Assembly: GCF_000023265.1 (NCBI RefSeq)
Contig: NC_013124.1
Span: 496,001 to 560,000, forward strand
Origin: Acidimicrobium ferrooxidans DSM 10331
GTDB lineage: Bacteria > Actinomycetota > Acidimicrobiia > Acidimicrobiales > Acidimicrobiaceae
Length of the DNA: 64,000 bases
Direction of reading: 5' to 3'
The translations under genes and the position numbers were made by a program. The notes beneath the pieces are model-generated. The model ran no database searches. It saw only the letters and a program-made list of their open reading frames with translations, and was not told the DNA's origin. This document shows positions 18,061-26,268 of the stretch, piece after piece (the first letter of the stretch is position 1; each line of letters starts with the position of its first letter).

Positions 18061-18189
18061 GAGTGCTGCGTGTCAGAGAAGGCTGGGATGTGTTGACGCA
18101 GGATCCCAGGCAATCGAACGACAAACACTGCGCCAACCTCTCGCAGCACCTCGATCGACCCTCCATAGCGCTCCACGAGTTGCCTGAGC
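18057..18189 (-). pseudogene. Detached 3' end of the CitA-like sensor kinase
   Basis: Read on the minus strand this encodes RQLVERYGGSIEVLRE, then VGAVFVVRLPG and a short tail ending in TGA. It is the last beta strands of a HATPase domain, and it fuses in frame to the kinase fragment at 19470-20950 once the insertion and one copy of the 7-bp target repeat are removed. The TGA overlaps the regulator ATG. Confidence 0.85.
18183..18189. repeat. Target site duplication of the IS3 insertion, left copy
   Basis: The left copy is CCTGAGC; the right copy at 19470-19476 is CCTCAGC, one mismatch. Removing the element and one copy restores the kinase reading frame exactly. The mismatch indicates the insertion is not very recent. 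Confidence 0.65.
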
Positions 18190-18252
18190 CGCCCCAGATT
18201 CCGTTGACACGTCGTAAGTCACACGTACCATGGCAGAGGGAAGGGGAGGTCG

Positions 18253-18573
18253 ATGGGGACGTCGAGAAGGAAGTTCACCCTGGAGTACCGGACCGAGGCG
18301 GCCCACCGGGTCATCGACAGCGGCCGGAGCGTCCCAGAGGTGGCCCGTGAGCTCGCGATCGGGGAGCACAACCTCTATCGATGGGTGCGGGAGGAGCGCA
18401 GGCGGATCGAAGCAGCAAACGCCACTGGCAGCCCGCCCCTCACGGCGCAGGAGCGCACCGAGCTCATCAGGCTGCGCAGGGAGCTCGAGGAGCTGCGCAA
18501 GGACAACGAGTTCCTGGGAAAAGCAGCCGCGTACTTCGCCGCGAAGCCACCAAGCAAGAGAGATTCGCGCTGA
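18253..18573 (+). CDS. IS3-family transposase OrfA (type A)
   Basis: The 106-residue protein has a helix-turn-helix start (RRKFTLEYRTEAAHRV, SVPEVARELAIGEHNLYRWV), then a leucine-zipper-like coiled coil (ELIRLRRELEELRKDNEFL), the standard OrfA layout. It binds the terminal repeats and partners OrfB. It ends in TGATG, with the OrfB start codon overlapping its stop; a -1 frameshift fusion is the usual alternative in IS3 elements. Confidence 0.88.
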   Translation: MGTSRRKFTLEYRTEAAHRVIDSGRSVPEVARELAIGEHNLYRWVREERRRIEAANATGSPPLTAQERTELIRLRRELEELRKDNEFLGKAAAYFAAKPPSKRDSR

Positions 18574-19442
18574 TGGAGGCGGAGTACGCTCGCTTCGAGA
18601 TCAAACGGATGGCACGCTTACTCGAGGTCTCCCGGGCTGGCTACTACCGATGGCGACGCACCCAGGTAGCACCGTCGCGTCGGGCATGTGCAAGACGCGA
18701 CCTCGAGAACCGAGTGGTCGCGGTCCACCAGGCATCCTCTGGCACCTACGGCGCACGACGGATCACGGCGGCACTCCTCGCCGCTGGCGTGGTGACGAGC
18801 CACAACACGGTGGCAGCAGCGATGGCCAGGCGCGGCATCGCCGGTATCAGCCCCAGGAGGTTCCGCCCAGCGACCACCCACGCCGATCCGAAGGCGATCT
18901 ACCCACCAGACCTCGTTGCCAGGAAGTTCGACCCGGGGCGCCTGCACGCCCTCTGGACCTCGGACATCACCTACCTCGCTCTCGCCGGCGCGATGGCATA
19001 CCTGTGTGTGGTGCGCGACGAGCACTCGCGGCGGGTGCTCGGATGGAGCGTCGCGGAGCGCATGGAGACCACGCTCGTGCTCGAGGCCCTCGGCCAGGCC
19101 GTCGCGGTGCGTGGGTCCCACGCGCAGGGGGTCATCTGGCACACCGACCGAGGGAGTCAGTTCAGCGACCATCGAGTTGTGGCCTTCTGTGCCCGACACG
19201 GGATCACGCGCTCCATGGGGCGAACCGGCACCTGCTACGACCACGCGAGCGCGGAGTCCTTCTGGTCGATCTTCAAACACGAGTTCTTCTACCGCCACGC
19301 CTTTGGCGACCTCGCCGAGCTGCGCCGCGGCATACAGAGCTACATCCAGTTCTACAACCACCAGCGCAGCTGCTCGAAGATCGGCTACCTTGCCCCAGTC
19401 GTCTTCGAGCACCTCGTCGCGGAGGAGGCTCGCGTGAAGTAA
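18573..19442 (+). CDS. IS3-family transposase OrfB (type A), DDE integrase
   Basis: The 289-residue protein has the HTH_21 start (RMARLLEVSRAGYYRW) and an RNase-H fold integrase core. The catalytic residues are visible as D in LWTSDITYL, D in WHTDRGSQF and E in SAESFWSIF, and the spacing between the second D and E is about 35 residues. No internal stop or frameshift is seen, so the element may be active. It starts at ATG 18573 in the -1 frame relative to OrfA. Confidence 0.9.
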   Translation: MEAEYARFEIKRMARLLEVSRAGYYRWRRTQVAPSRRACARRDLENRVVAVHQASSGTYGARRITAALLAAGVVTSHNTVAAAMARRGIAGISPRRFRPATTHADPKAIYPPDLVARKFDPGRLHALWTSDITYLALAGAMAYLCVVRDEHSRRVLGWSVAERMETTLVLEALGQAVAVRGSHAQGVIWHTDRGSQFSDHRVVAFCARHGITRSMGRTGTCYDHASAESFWSIFKHEFFYRHAFGDLAELRRGIQSYIQFYNHQRSCSKIGYLAPVVFEHLVAEEARVK

Positions 19443-19469
19443 CCTGGGTGTCTACGAAATCTGGGGCAC

Positions 19470-20950
19470 CTCAGCCGTACGAGGGCGAGGCCAAGCCCCC
19501 GGCGTGTCCCACTGCGCGTGAGCTTGGTGCTGAAGCCGTCGAGAAAGATCTCTGAGGCGATGTGGGCTGGGACCCTTGGACCTGAGTCGGCGACGATCAT
19601 GGTGAGCGCATCTCCCATGGCGAGAAAGCTCGCCTCGATCCAGGCGTTGGGAGTATCTGCAGCTGCATCGATCGCATTGTCGATCAGGTTGCCGAGCAGT
19701 GTGACGAGATCGCTCGCGGGCATGCACTCGGGCGGCACGCGGTCGGAAGGTCCGAGGCGTAGCTCGACGTGACGCTCGGCAGCCACTGCACTCTTCGCCA
19801 ACAGGAGCGCCACGATGACGGGATTGCCCACCTCGCGGGCCAGGCGATCCATGAGCGCGGTGTCACGAAGTGCGATGTCGGTGGCGAATCGGATGGCCTC
19901 ATCGGTCTCTCCCAGTTCGATGAGGCCGACGACGGTGTGGATCCGGTTGGAGAAGTCGTGCGCCTGTGCTCGAAGCGCGTCGGTGAGTCCGAGCATGCCG
20001 TCGAGCTCGCGCAGCAGTGCCTCGGACTCGGTGCGGTCCACGAGCGTGACGACATAGCCGAGTAGGCGCCCTTGCACCTCGACGGCTCGACGATTGGCGA
20101 TCAGGATTCGATCCTCGTGGACGACGAGCAGGTCCTTGCCCACGACCTCGCCCGTCAGAATGCCTTGGAGTCGACCATCTGGCACCAGCACGCCGACAGG
20201 GCGCTCGAGGAACCTTACTGGAAGGTGTAGGAGGCGGCGGGCCTCCTCGTTGGCGAACTGGAACCTTCCCTCGGGATCGATCCCCGCAACCGCCTCCCGG
20301 ATGCCGTGGAAAATCGCGTCCTGTTCCTGGATGAGTTTGGTCAGCTCGTCGAGCTCGAGGCCAAAGGTGCGATCGCGAAGCCATCGGCTCGCCAGCCACG
20401 ATCCTGCTGCACCGATGGCCAGTGCCACGGTGAGCGCTTCGAGCGCACGCACTGCGGATCCGGTGATGAGGGCAAGTGGGTTAGGCGCCGAGAACTCGAC
20501 GACGACTCCGAGACCAGCCGAGTGCGAGATCGGGGCTCGCGCAGCGACGGGTCCGGAACCGCCGTTGAGGACGCCACTCCAGACGTTTCGTCCGTCGAGC
20601 TCGGCGACGAGCTGACCACGAGTGAGTGATCCACTCCCCGCCTCGACGAGACCATGGCGATTCACGACTGCCACGGCGAGCGCGCCAATGGCCCTGCGCG
20701 ACTGTGTGAGGAGGGCTTGTCGGTTCTCCGTTCCGGACTCGAGGGTGGCGATATCTGGGTTCGCAGCGACGCTCTGTGCCGCAAGGAGCGCCTGATGTGT
20801 GTCGGATCCGAGCCCAGTCGGGACCTCGAGCGTCACCCACGCGATCGCTGCAATGACGCTCACCAGAATGATCCCGGCCTGGATGGCCAGCATGCGAGAG
20901 GCGAGCTTCGCGCCCCGCCTACCTCTCGAGACCGACGGATCGTCACGCAT
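19470..20950 (-). pseudogene. CitA/DcuS-like sensor histidine kinase, interrupted near its 3' end
   Basis: This 5' part covers nearly the whole kinase: membrane segment near residues 20-40, an extracellular sensor region, a second membrane segment, a PAS domain (FHGIREAVAGIDPEGRFQFAN), a CitA-type phosphorylation site (AQAHDFSNRIHTVVG), the N box LGNLIDNAIDAA, the G1 motif DSGPRVP and the G2 motif RGLGLALV. The IS3 element enters right after LALVRLR. In the present state the frame continues for about 28 foreign residues to 19385, so a truncated kinase lacking the last HATPase strands could still be made. The start ATG 20950 is chosen for the family N-terminus and lies just after GGTGGGG. Confidence 0.85.
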
Positions 20951-21095
20951 GTGTACCCCACCACAACACGCCGCACGGTCTGCATTGACCTGCCCTTGAG
21001 TGTACGGTGGTCGCTTGTGCCCGCGCAAGTGAGACGAAGTGAACCGAGCCTCCTCGAAGTCGCGCGGTCGCTCGTGGCGCAGCGGCCAGCGCGTG

Positions 21096-21208
21096 TGTAG
21101 GCACCGGGCGTTAACTGACCCTAGAACACCGGAACGATAGTGACCCACCCTCCAGAGTAGGTTGCCCTCGAGAATCAAGAAGGGGGCAGCCCGATGCTGA
21201 AGGGCAGG
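21096..21208. mobile_element. Left-end fragment of the IS21-like element
   Basis: About 113 bp beginning TGTAGGCACCGGGCG match the left terminus of the IS21-like element at 57497-57609 almost base for base, differing only near CTCGAGAATCAAG versus CTCAAGAAGTCAAG. Similarity stops abruptly after AAGGGCAGG, within the first codons of istA. It is a truncated relic that shows a second copy once sat here. Confidence 0.85.
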
Positions 21209-21223
21209 ATGCTCCTATGTCTG

Positions 21224-22053
21224 TCAAGTGGCGAGCGCGCTCAGCCCTTCGAGCCACTGGCGATACTGGATGGCCAACTCGTCGTGACGCGTGAGGCCGC
21301 CCTCGAGCCGCGATAGGCGCCCCACGGTCGTTGACAGGGCAGCTGCAGCCGCTTGGAGCACGACGCCCAAGGGAGTGCCGTAGCTCGCGAAGTTCCGTGC
21401 CGGTGATGACGGGCGCGGGGTTCGTGAGGAGGCCAAAGATCTCCCGGGCGATGGAGCGCTTCAGGCAGCGCATGATCTCTCGATCACTCTTGCCTTCCTG
21501 GCGTCGCCGCTCGAGGTAGCGCATGGTCGGGCCGTGACGGTGGGCGAGGCGGACCATCGCGATGCGCCAGAGCGCGTTGTTCGCCTCACGGTTGCCACCC
21601 CGGTTCAGGCGATGTCGTACGACCTTGCCCGAGGAAGCTGCGATGGGGCTCACCCCGGCGAGCGCAGCGAAGGAGGCCTCGCTCCGGAGGCGCTCGGGGT
21701 TGTCGCCCGCTGCCACGACGAGGGCTGAGGCGACCTCGGGCCCGACACCCGGAGCTGCGACGAGTGCAGGGTTCACCTCCGAGCACAGGCGAGCGATCGC
21801 GTGGTCCAGCTCGGCGATCTCTCGCTCCAGGGCCTGGTGGCGCCTCGCCAGCGTCACGAGCGCCAGCGTCGTTGCGGCACCAGTCGCAAGTGCCCACAGC
21901 GTCGCCCCAGGCTGCCACACGCTCCACCTGGCGAGCACGACGAAGCCTCGTGAGTTCCTCACGCTGCTCATCGGCCAAGGTGACGATCAGGTCGCGGAGC
22001 TGGTTGCCAGCTTCGGGTGCGTGCTCGGATCGCAGAGCGACGCGCGACGCCAA
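21224..22053 (-). pseudogene. IS110-family transposase, truncated and frameshifted
   Basis: The reading is spread over at least three frames. It includes EAGNQLRDLIVTLADEQ, then ARRHQALEREIAELD, the Transposase_20 core PGVGPEVASALVVAAGDNPERLRSE with the GVSPIAASSGK segment, and a C-terminal helix region LSTTVGRLSRLEGGLTRHDELA. The N-terminal DEDD catalytic domain is missing; the gene is cut by the IS3 end at 22055. The element is dead. Confidence 0.85.
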
Positions 22054-22054
22054 G

Positions 22055-22373
22055 TGGGCTTCCCCCCATTTGCTTGACAGTCTGAATTTAGGCCACGGCC
22101 GCCTCCTCCCGGGCCCAGGTGAGCTCGTACTCGATTGGCGGTCGGTACCCGAGGCTCGAGTGCAGCCGGACGGTGTTGTAGCGATGGATCCAGGCTGCGA
22201 TGGCTGAGCGGGCCTCGGCGAGGTTCGCGAAGCGGTAGCGAGCCACCAGCTCGCGCTTCAAACTCCCGAAGAAGGACTCGGCCACGGCGTTGTCGTAGCA
22301 AGTAGTCACCCTGCCCACCGACTGGCGAACGCCGAGGGTCGCGAGCAGGCTCCGAACCTTCCGGGAGAGGTAC
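22055..22373 (-). mobile_element. 3' end of IS3 type B (minus orientation)
   Basis: It begins with the terminal repeat TGGGCTTCCCCCC and carries the last 95 or so codons of orfB, including the catalytic Glu segment NAVAESFFGSLKREL. It is nearly identical to the end of the complete copy at 24625-25906. It stops exactly at the IS30 terminus. Confidence 0.9.
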
Positions 22374-23858
22374 TGTCCGGATTCAACCGGTCGTCGCAAC
22401 ACCTGTTGCTCCATCTGAGCCTAGGAGTGCCTCCAGCGCTTCTGCTGGGGTCCGCCAGCCGAGTGTCTTGCGAGGCCGCTGGCCCGAGCGCGAAGGCGAC
22501 CGCGTCGAGGTCGTGCTCACTCCAGCGGGACAGGTCGGTGCCCTTCGGGAAGTACTGGCGCAGGAGTCCGTTGGTGTTCTCGTTCGTCCCGCGCATCCAT
22601 GGCGAGTGAGGGTCGGCGAAGTAGATGGCGAGTCCCGTGTCGATGCGCAGCTGGACGTGCTGGGCCATCTCCGTGCCGCGATCCCACGTGAGCGATCGGC
22701 GCAGGTGCTCGGGGAGGGTGGTGATCTTGGCAGCGATCGCAGTGCGGACTGCCTCGGCACCGTGGCCGGCAAGGGGTGGTCCGTGCTTCGCGCGCGCCTC
22801 ACCGTCGTGGCCCTCCATGGGCGGTAGGTGGAGCAGCATCACGGAGCGGGTGGTGCGCTCGAGGCGCGTGCCGATCGCCGAACGGTGCAGCCCGATGATG
22901 AGGTCTCCCTCCCAGTGCCCGGGCACCGCACGGTCCTCGGCCTCGGCGGGCCGCTGCGAGATCAGCACCTCCGGGGTGATGAAGCCCTGGCCTCGTCCGT
23001 GAGCCCGTGCTCGTGGGACCCGAAGGGCTCGTCCGGTCCTCAAGGCAGGTCACGAGTTCGCGCCTGAGCACCCCGCGCCCCTGGACGAAGAGTGCCTGGT
23101 AGATGGCCTCGTGACTGATACGCATCATCGTATCGTTCGGGAAGTCGATCGGGAGGCGCTTGGCGATCTCGTCGGGGCTCCAGGCCCGTGCCCACCTGCG
23201 ATCCTGACTGCGGCCGTGGCGACGACCCGTGAACCTGACGGTGGGACCGTCTGCGGTCGTGCCATCGGGATGGGCGATGCGACCAGCGAGGCGATCCTCC
23301 ACGTAGGCACGGAGCTCCTCGTTGCGAACGAGCTTGGCCACCTTCGGGCGCTTGGCGGCGAGCTTGCGCCTTCCACTGGGCAACGACCGCCCGGTACTCG
23401 AGCGTGCCACCCCTCGTGGCTGCGTTGCGACGGAGCTCACGCGAGATGGTCGAGGGGTGACGCCCGAGCTGACGAGCGACGCTTCGACCCCAGCCCCTTT
23501 TCGCTCGTGCGAGCGCGATCTCCTCGCGCTCGCTGAGAGCGAGAGGGAGCGGCCCGAGGGCTCGCCCAGCGTGCATGGTGGCACCCCACCAGCATGGCTG
23601 AACCAGCGCGCACCGACCGCCACCGACACGCCCACGCGCTCGCAGGCGTCCGCGGTCGAGATCCCCGTGGCGATGAGCTGCCAGAAGGCCCGCTGGAGCA
23701 CCCGTGGTGGGTCTGGCCGCCCTGGGGAGCGCATCGGCGGCCGCAGGGCACGATCGGCCGCCCACTGTCGCCTCGCTCCCGGAGGAGCCTGGTTCCTGTT
23801 TCGTTGCACGTGCTCCTCCGTCACCGGGGGTGTTGCAACGACCGGTTGAACCCGGACA
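22374..23858 (-). mobile_element. IS30-family element
   Basis: The element is 1485 bp with long terminal repeats: TGTCCGGATTCAACC... at the left and TGTCCGGGTTCAACC... inverted at the right, 26 of the first 28 positions matching. Both flanks continue with GTA(C/G)CTCTCCCGG, that is, the same IS3 sequence on each side in opposite orientation. The transposase frame is broken. Confidence 0.88.
22383..23824 (-). pseudogene. IS30 transposase with several frameshifts
   Basis: The protein can be followed through at least four frame changes: LSEREEIALARAKRGWG and HPSTISRELRRNAA (HTH_38), then WSPDEIAKRLPIDFP, VPGHWEGDLIIG with the first Asp, LTWDRGTEMAQH with the second Asp, and NENTNGLLRQYFPKGTDL with the Glu. 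All catalytic parts are still recognisable, but no continuous frame exists, so this copy is inactive unless sequencing errors are involved. Confidence 0.85.
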
Positions 23859-24177
23859 GTAGCTCTCCCGGAAGGTTCGGAGCCTGCTCGCGACCCTCGG
23901 CGTTCGCCAGTCGGTGGGCAGGGTGGCTACTTGCTACGACAACGCCGTCGCCGAGGCCTTCTTCGGAAGTTTGAAGCGCGAGCTGGTGGCTCGCTACCGC
24001 TGCGTGAACCTCGCCGAGGCCCGCGTCGCCATCACAGCCTGGATCCACTGCTACAACACCGTCCGGCTGCACTCGAGCCTCGGGTACCGACCGCCAATCG
24101 AGTACGAGCTCACCTGGGCCCGCGAGGAGGCGGCCGTGGCCTAAATTCAGACTGTCAAGCAAATGGGGGGAAGCCCA
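23859..24177 (+). mobile_element. 3' end of IS3 type B (plus orientation)
   Basis: It starts at the same internal position of orfB as the fragment at 22055-22373, but points the other way. It runs through the last codons (NTVRLHSSLGYRPP...) to the terminal repeat GGGGGGAAGCCCA. The two fragments and IS30 together form a large inverted structure. Confidence 0.9.
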
Positions 24178-24351
24178 GGCCTCCTGGCGGGAGATCCAGT
24201 GGTAGCGGCTCACTGTCCCCCCTCCTTCACCCAGAAGGCCATCGCTCGCTTGAGCAGCTCACGTTCCATGGTGAGCTGCTTGACCTGCCGACGCAGCCGG
24301 GTCAGCTCCTCGCGCTCGGCGCTGGTCAGGCCTTCTCGCTCACCTCGGTCG
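24178..24351 (-). mobile_element. Internal fragment of IS3 type B (orfB start and orfA end)
   Basis: On the minus strand this matches the orfA/orfB junction of the complete copy, covering the last 45 or so codons of orfA and the first dozen codons of orfB (SRYHWISRQEA). It abuts an IS3 3' terminus on one side at a shared AAGCCC, and the helicase fragment on the other at a shared TCGACCGAGG. Both joints look like short-homology deletions rather than transposition. Confidence 0.75.
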
Positions 24352-24562
24352 AATGGAGGAGCCCCGAAGCGACCAGCTCATCGATGCTGCCGCCGTACTC
24401 GAACATTGGGTTGAGACTCAGCCAAGGTTCCGGCCAAAGCGTTCCCTCGCTGAGGGCTTCTTGCACCCTGGAACGGATTCGCTCATCGCGAATATCAACG
24501 AAGCTCTCGACGAATGATCTGAACTCGCGAACGACGGTGTCTCGAAGGTCGAAGACGTCCAT
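24352..24562 (-). pseudogene. N-terminal fragment of a large DEAD/DEAH-type helicase
   Basis: About 70 codons remain, starting MDVFDLRDTVVREF and continuing through DERIRSRVQEAL, LWPEPWLSLNPMFE and SIDELVASGLLH. From memory this is the conserved N-terminus of very large superfamily II helicases found in phage-defence islands, which follow it with helicase and DUF1998-type domains. The frame then runs into IS3 sequence and stops at 24326. Base composition is lower in GC than the neighbours. Family assignment is from recall of the N-terminal pattern only. Confidence 0.5.
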
Positions 24563-24657
24563 TGCCGTCCTCTAGAGCTCCGACGTCAGGGTCACAAGTT
24601 GATGCGAACCATTCTCCACTACAGTGGGCTTCCCCCCATTTGCTTGACAGTCTGAAT

Positions 24658-25536
24658 TTAGGCCACGGCCACCTCCCGGCAGGCCCAGGAGAGCTCGTAC
24701 TCGACGGGCGGTAGGTACCCGAGGCTTGAGTGCAGGCGGACCGTGTTGTAACGGTGAATCCAGCTAGCGATGGCAGAGCGAGCCCCTGAGAGGTTCGCGA
24801 AGCGGTAGCGAGCCACCAGCTCGCGCTTCAAGCTCCCGAAGAAGGACTCGGCCACGGCGTTGTCGTAGCAGGTCGCGACCCTCCCCACCGACTGGCGAAT
24901 GCCAAGGGTCGCGAGCAGGCTCCGTACCTTCCGGGAGAGGTACTGGCTGCCGCGATCGCTGTGAAAGATCGCCCCAGCCAGGCTGCCCCGAGTCCCGAGT
25001 GCTTCGCGGATCGCCTCGACCACCAGGTCATCGGGCATGTGACGCCCAAGTGACCAGCCCACGATGCGCCTCGAGCCAAGATCTGCCACCGTGGCGAGAT
25101 AGCAGAACCCCTCATCGGTGCGGACGTAGGTGATGTCGCTCACATACCTGCGCTTCGGCTCACCAGGAGCGAAGTCCTGACGGACGAGGTCCGGGAGCGC
25201 TGCGTCCTCTCCCCGCCTCGTCGTGACTACGAAGCGCCGGCGTGGGCCCGCTGCCATCTCGAGCTCGCGCATCAGGCGTTCCACCCGCTTGTGGTTCACG
25301 CAGAACCCGCGCCGTCGCAGCTCGTGGGTGATGCGGGGGCTGCCGTAGGTGCCGTCGCTCTCGTGCCAGATGGCGCGAAGCTCGCTCGCGAGCACCAGGT
25401 GCTCGGGATCCTCGCCTCGGTCCCGACGGTGTCGCCAGGCGTAGTAGGCCTGGCGAGAGACCCCGATGACTCGTGCTGCTGCCGCTACAGAGAAGCCCTT
25501 GGCCTCCTGGCGGGAGATCCAGTGGTAGCGGCTCAC
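24658..25536 (-). CDS. IS3-family transposase OrfB (type B), DDE integrase
   Basis: The 292-residue protein has the HTH_21 region (AAARVIGVSRQAYYAWRHR, SDGTYGSPRITHELRRRG). Its integrase core carries Asp in YVSDITYV, Asp in FHSDRGSQY and Glu in NAVAESFFGSLK, and the GYLPPVEYEL tail is usual. The start is a GTG that overlaps the OrfA stop (GTGA). No disruption is seen, so it is probably functional and the source of the partial copies. Confidence 0.93.
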   Translation of the reverse strand: MSRYHWISRQEAKGFSVAAAARVIGVSRQAYYAWRHRRDRGEDPEHLVLASELRAIWHESDGTYGSPRITHELRRRGFCVNHKRVERLMRELEMAAGPRRRFVVTTRRGEDAALPDLVRQDFAPGEPKRRYVSDITYVRTDEGFCYLATVADLGSRRIVGWSLGRHMPDDLVVEAIREALGTRGSLAGAIFHSDRGSQYLSRKVRSLLATLGIRQSVGRVATCYDNAVAESFFGSLKRELVARYRFANLSGARSAIASWIHRYNTVRLHSSLGYLPPVEYELSWACREVAVA

Positions 25537-25862
25537 TGTCCCCCCTCCTTCACCCAGAAGGCCATCGCTCGCTTGAGCAGCTCGCGTTCCACGGTGAGCT
25601 GCTTGACCTGGCGGCGCAGCCGTGTCAGCTCCTCGCGCTCGGCGCTCGTCAGGCCCTCTCGCTCACCTCGGTCGATGCGTTCCTGACGGACCCAGTTACC
25701 AAGGGTCTGCTCGTTGATGCCAAGCTCACGGGCGACGTCAGCGATGGTGCGGCGCTGGTCGAGAACCAACGCTGCCGCGTCCTTGCGGAACTGGCTCGGG
25801 TAGCGGCCGCGTCGTCGTCCAGCGGGGCCGTCGCCCGGTGGTGGGTTCGGTGTCTGGCTCAT
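25533..25862 (-). CDS. IS3-family transposase OrfA (type B)
   Basis: The 109-residue protein starts with a Pro-rich segment and then RGRYPSQFRKDAAALV and TIADVARELGINEQTLGNW, the helix-turn-helix. The coiled coil EREELTRLRRQVKQLTVERELL follows. An AGGAGGAAGGG ribosome site precedes the ATG. It is nearly identical to the copy at 56745-57074. Confidence 0.93.
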   Translation of the reverse strand: MSQTPNPPPGDGPAGRRRGRYPSQFRKDAAALVLDQRRTIADVARELGINEQTLGNWVRQERIDRGEREGLTSAEREELTRLRRQVKQLTVERELLKRAMAFWVKEGGQ

Positions 25863-25906
25863 CCCTTCCTCCTATAGCAGGTGTCAACCTGGAGGGGGGA
25901 AGGCCA

Positions 25907-26268
25907 CAGTCTCCTGGCACACAAGCATGCTGGTGCGAGCACCGAGGCCATGGCTCGATCTCATGTCGATCCTCGGCGAAGCTTAGCGGAGGCCTTGGGT
26001 GAGGGCCAGCGGCCCGGGATGCCAGCGTAGCGTCGCTGCCGCTCGTCCAGGGTGCGAACGCGGTTTGGCCGAGCCACATGGACCTCGCGCCAGGAGCAAG
26101 GTTGTATCCCTCGTGCTCCGTGCCAACTCCTCTGACGTGCGCACGGTACACGCGGAGCATGGACCCGCATGAGCTCCACAGCGAACTTGGCTGCAAGCAC
26201 CGTAACGGCCGTCGGCCCCGGCACAGCCGGGGCCGACGTGGTCTGGGTGGGAGTGAAGGTTGTGTCGG
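25907..26268. other. Gene-free stretch after the complete IS3
   Basis: About 360 bp between the element and the phosphoesterase stop. Apart from the hairpin at 26211-26237 I see nothing recognisable; its left part would have been the upstream region of the broken helicase gene. Confidence 0.5.
26211..26237 (-). terminator. Hairpin downstream of the phosphoesterase gene
   Basis: A 12-bp perfect stem (GTCGGCCCCGGC with its complement) and a 3-nt loop start 32 bp after the stop codon. There is no T-run, as is common in high-GC genomes. Confidence 0.65.

Larger units (their letters stand above)
18190..19469 (+). mobile_element. IS3-family insertion sequence (type A) inside a sensor kinase gene
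   Basis: The element is about 1.28 kb. Its imperfect terminal repeats match at 16 of the 19 positions read from CCCCAGATT (CCCCAGATTCCGTTGACAC at the left, CCCCAGATTTCGTAGACAC inverted at the right). It carries orfA and orfB in the usual overlapping arrangement. The right end is CA, as expected for IS3 elements; the left starts CG instead of TG. Flanks show a 7-bp duplication with one mismatch. It is the only copy of this type in the window. Confidence 0.85.
24625..25906 (-). mobile_element. Complete IS3-family element (type B)
   Basis: The element is 1282 bp with ends TGGGCTTCCCCCC and TGGCCTTCCCCCC (inverted), each followed after a few bases by TTGACA. A 3-bp duplication CAG flanks it (24622-24624 and 25907-25909). 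Both transposase genes are intact. At least five partial copies of the same element lie elsewhere in the window. It landed about 60 bp upstream of the helicase start codon. Confidence 0.93.
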
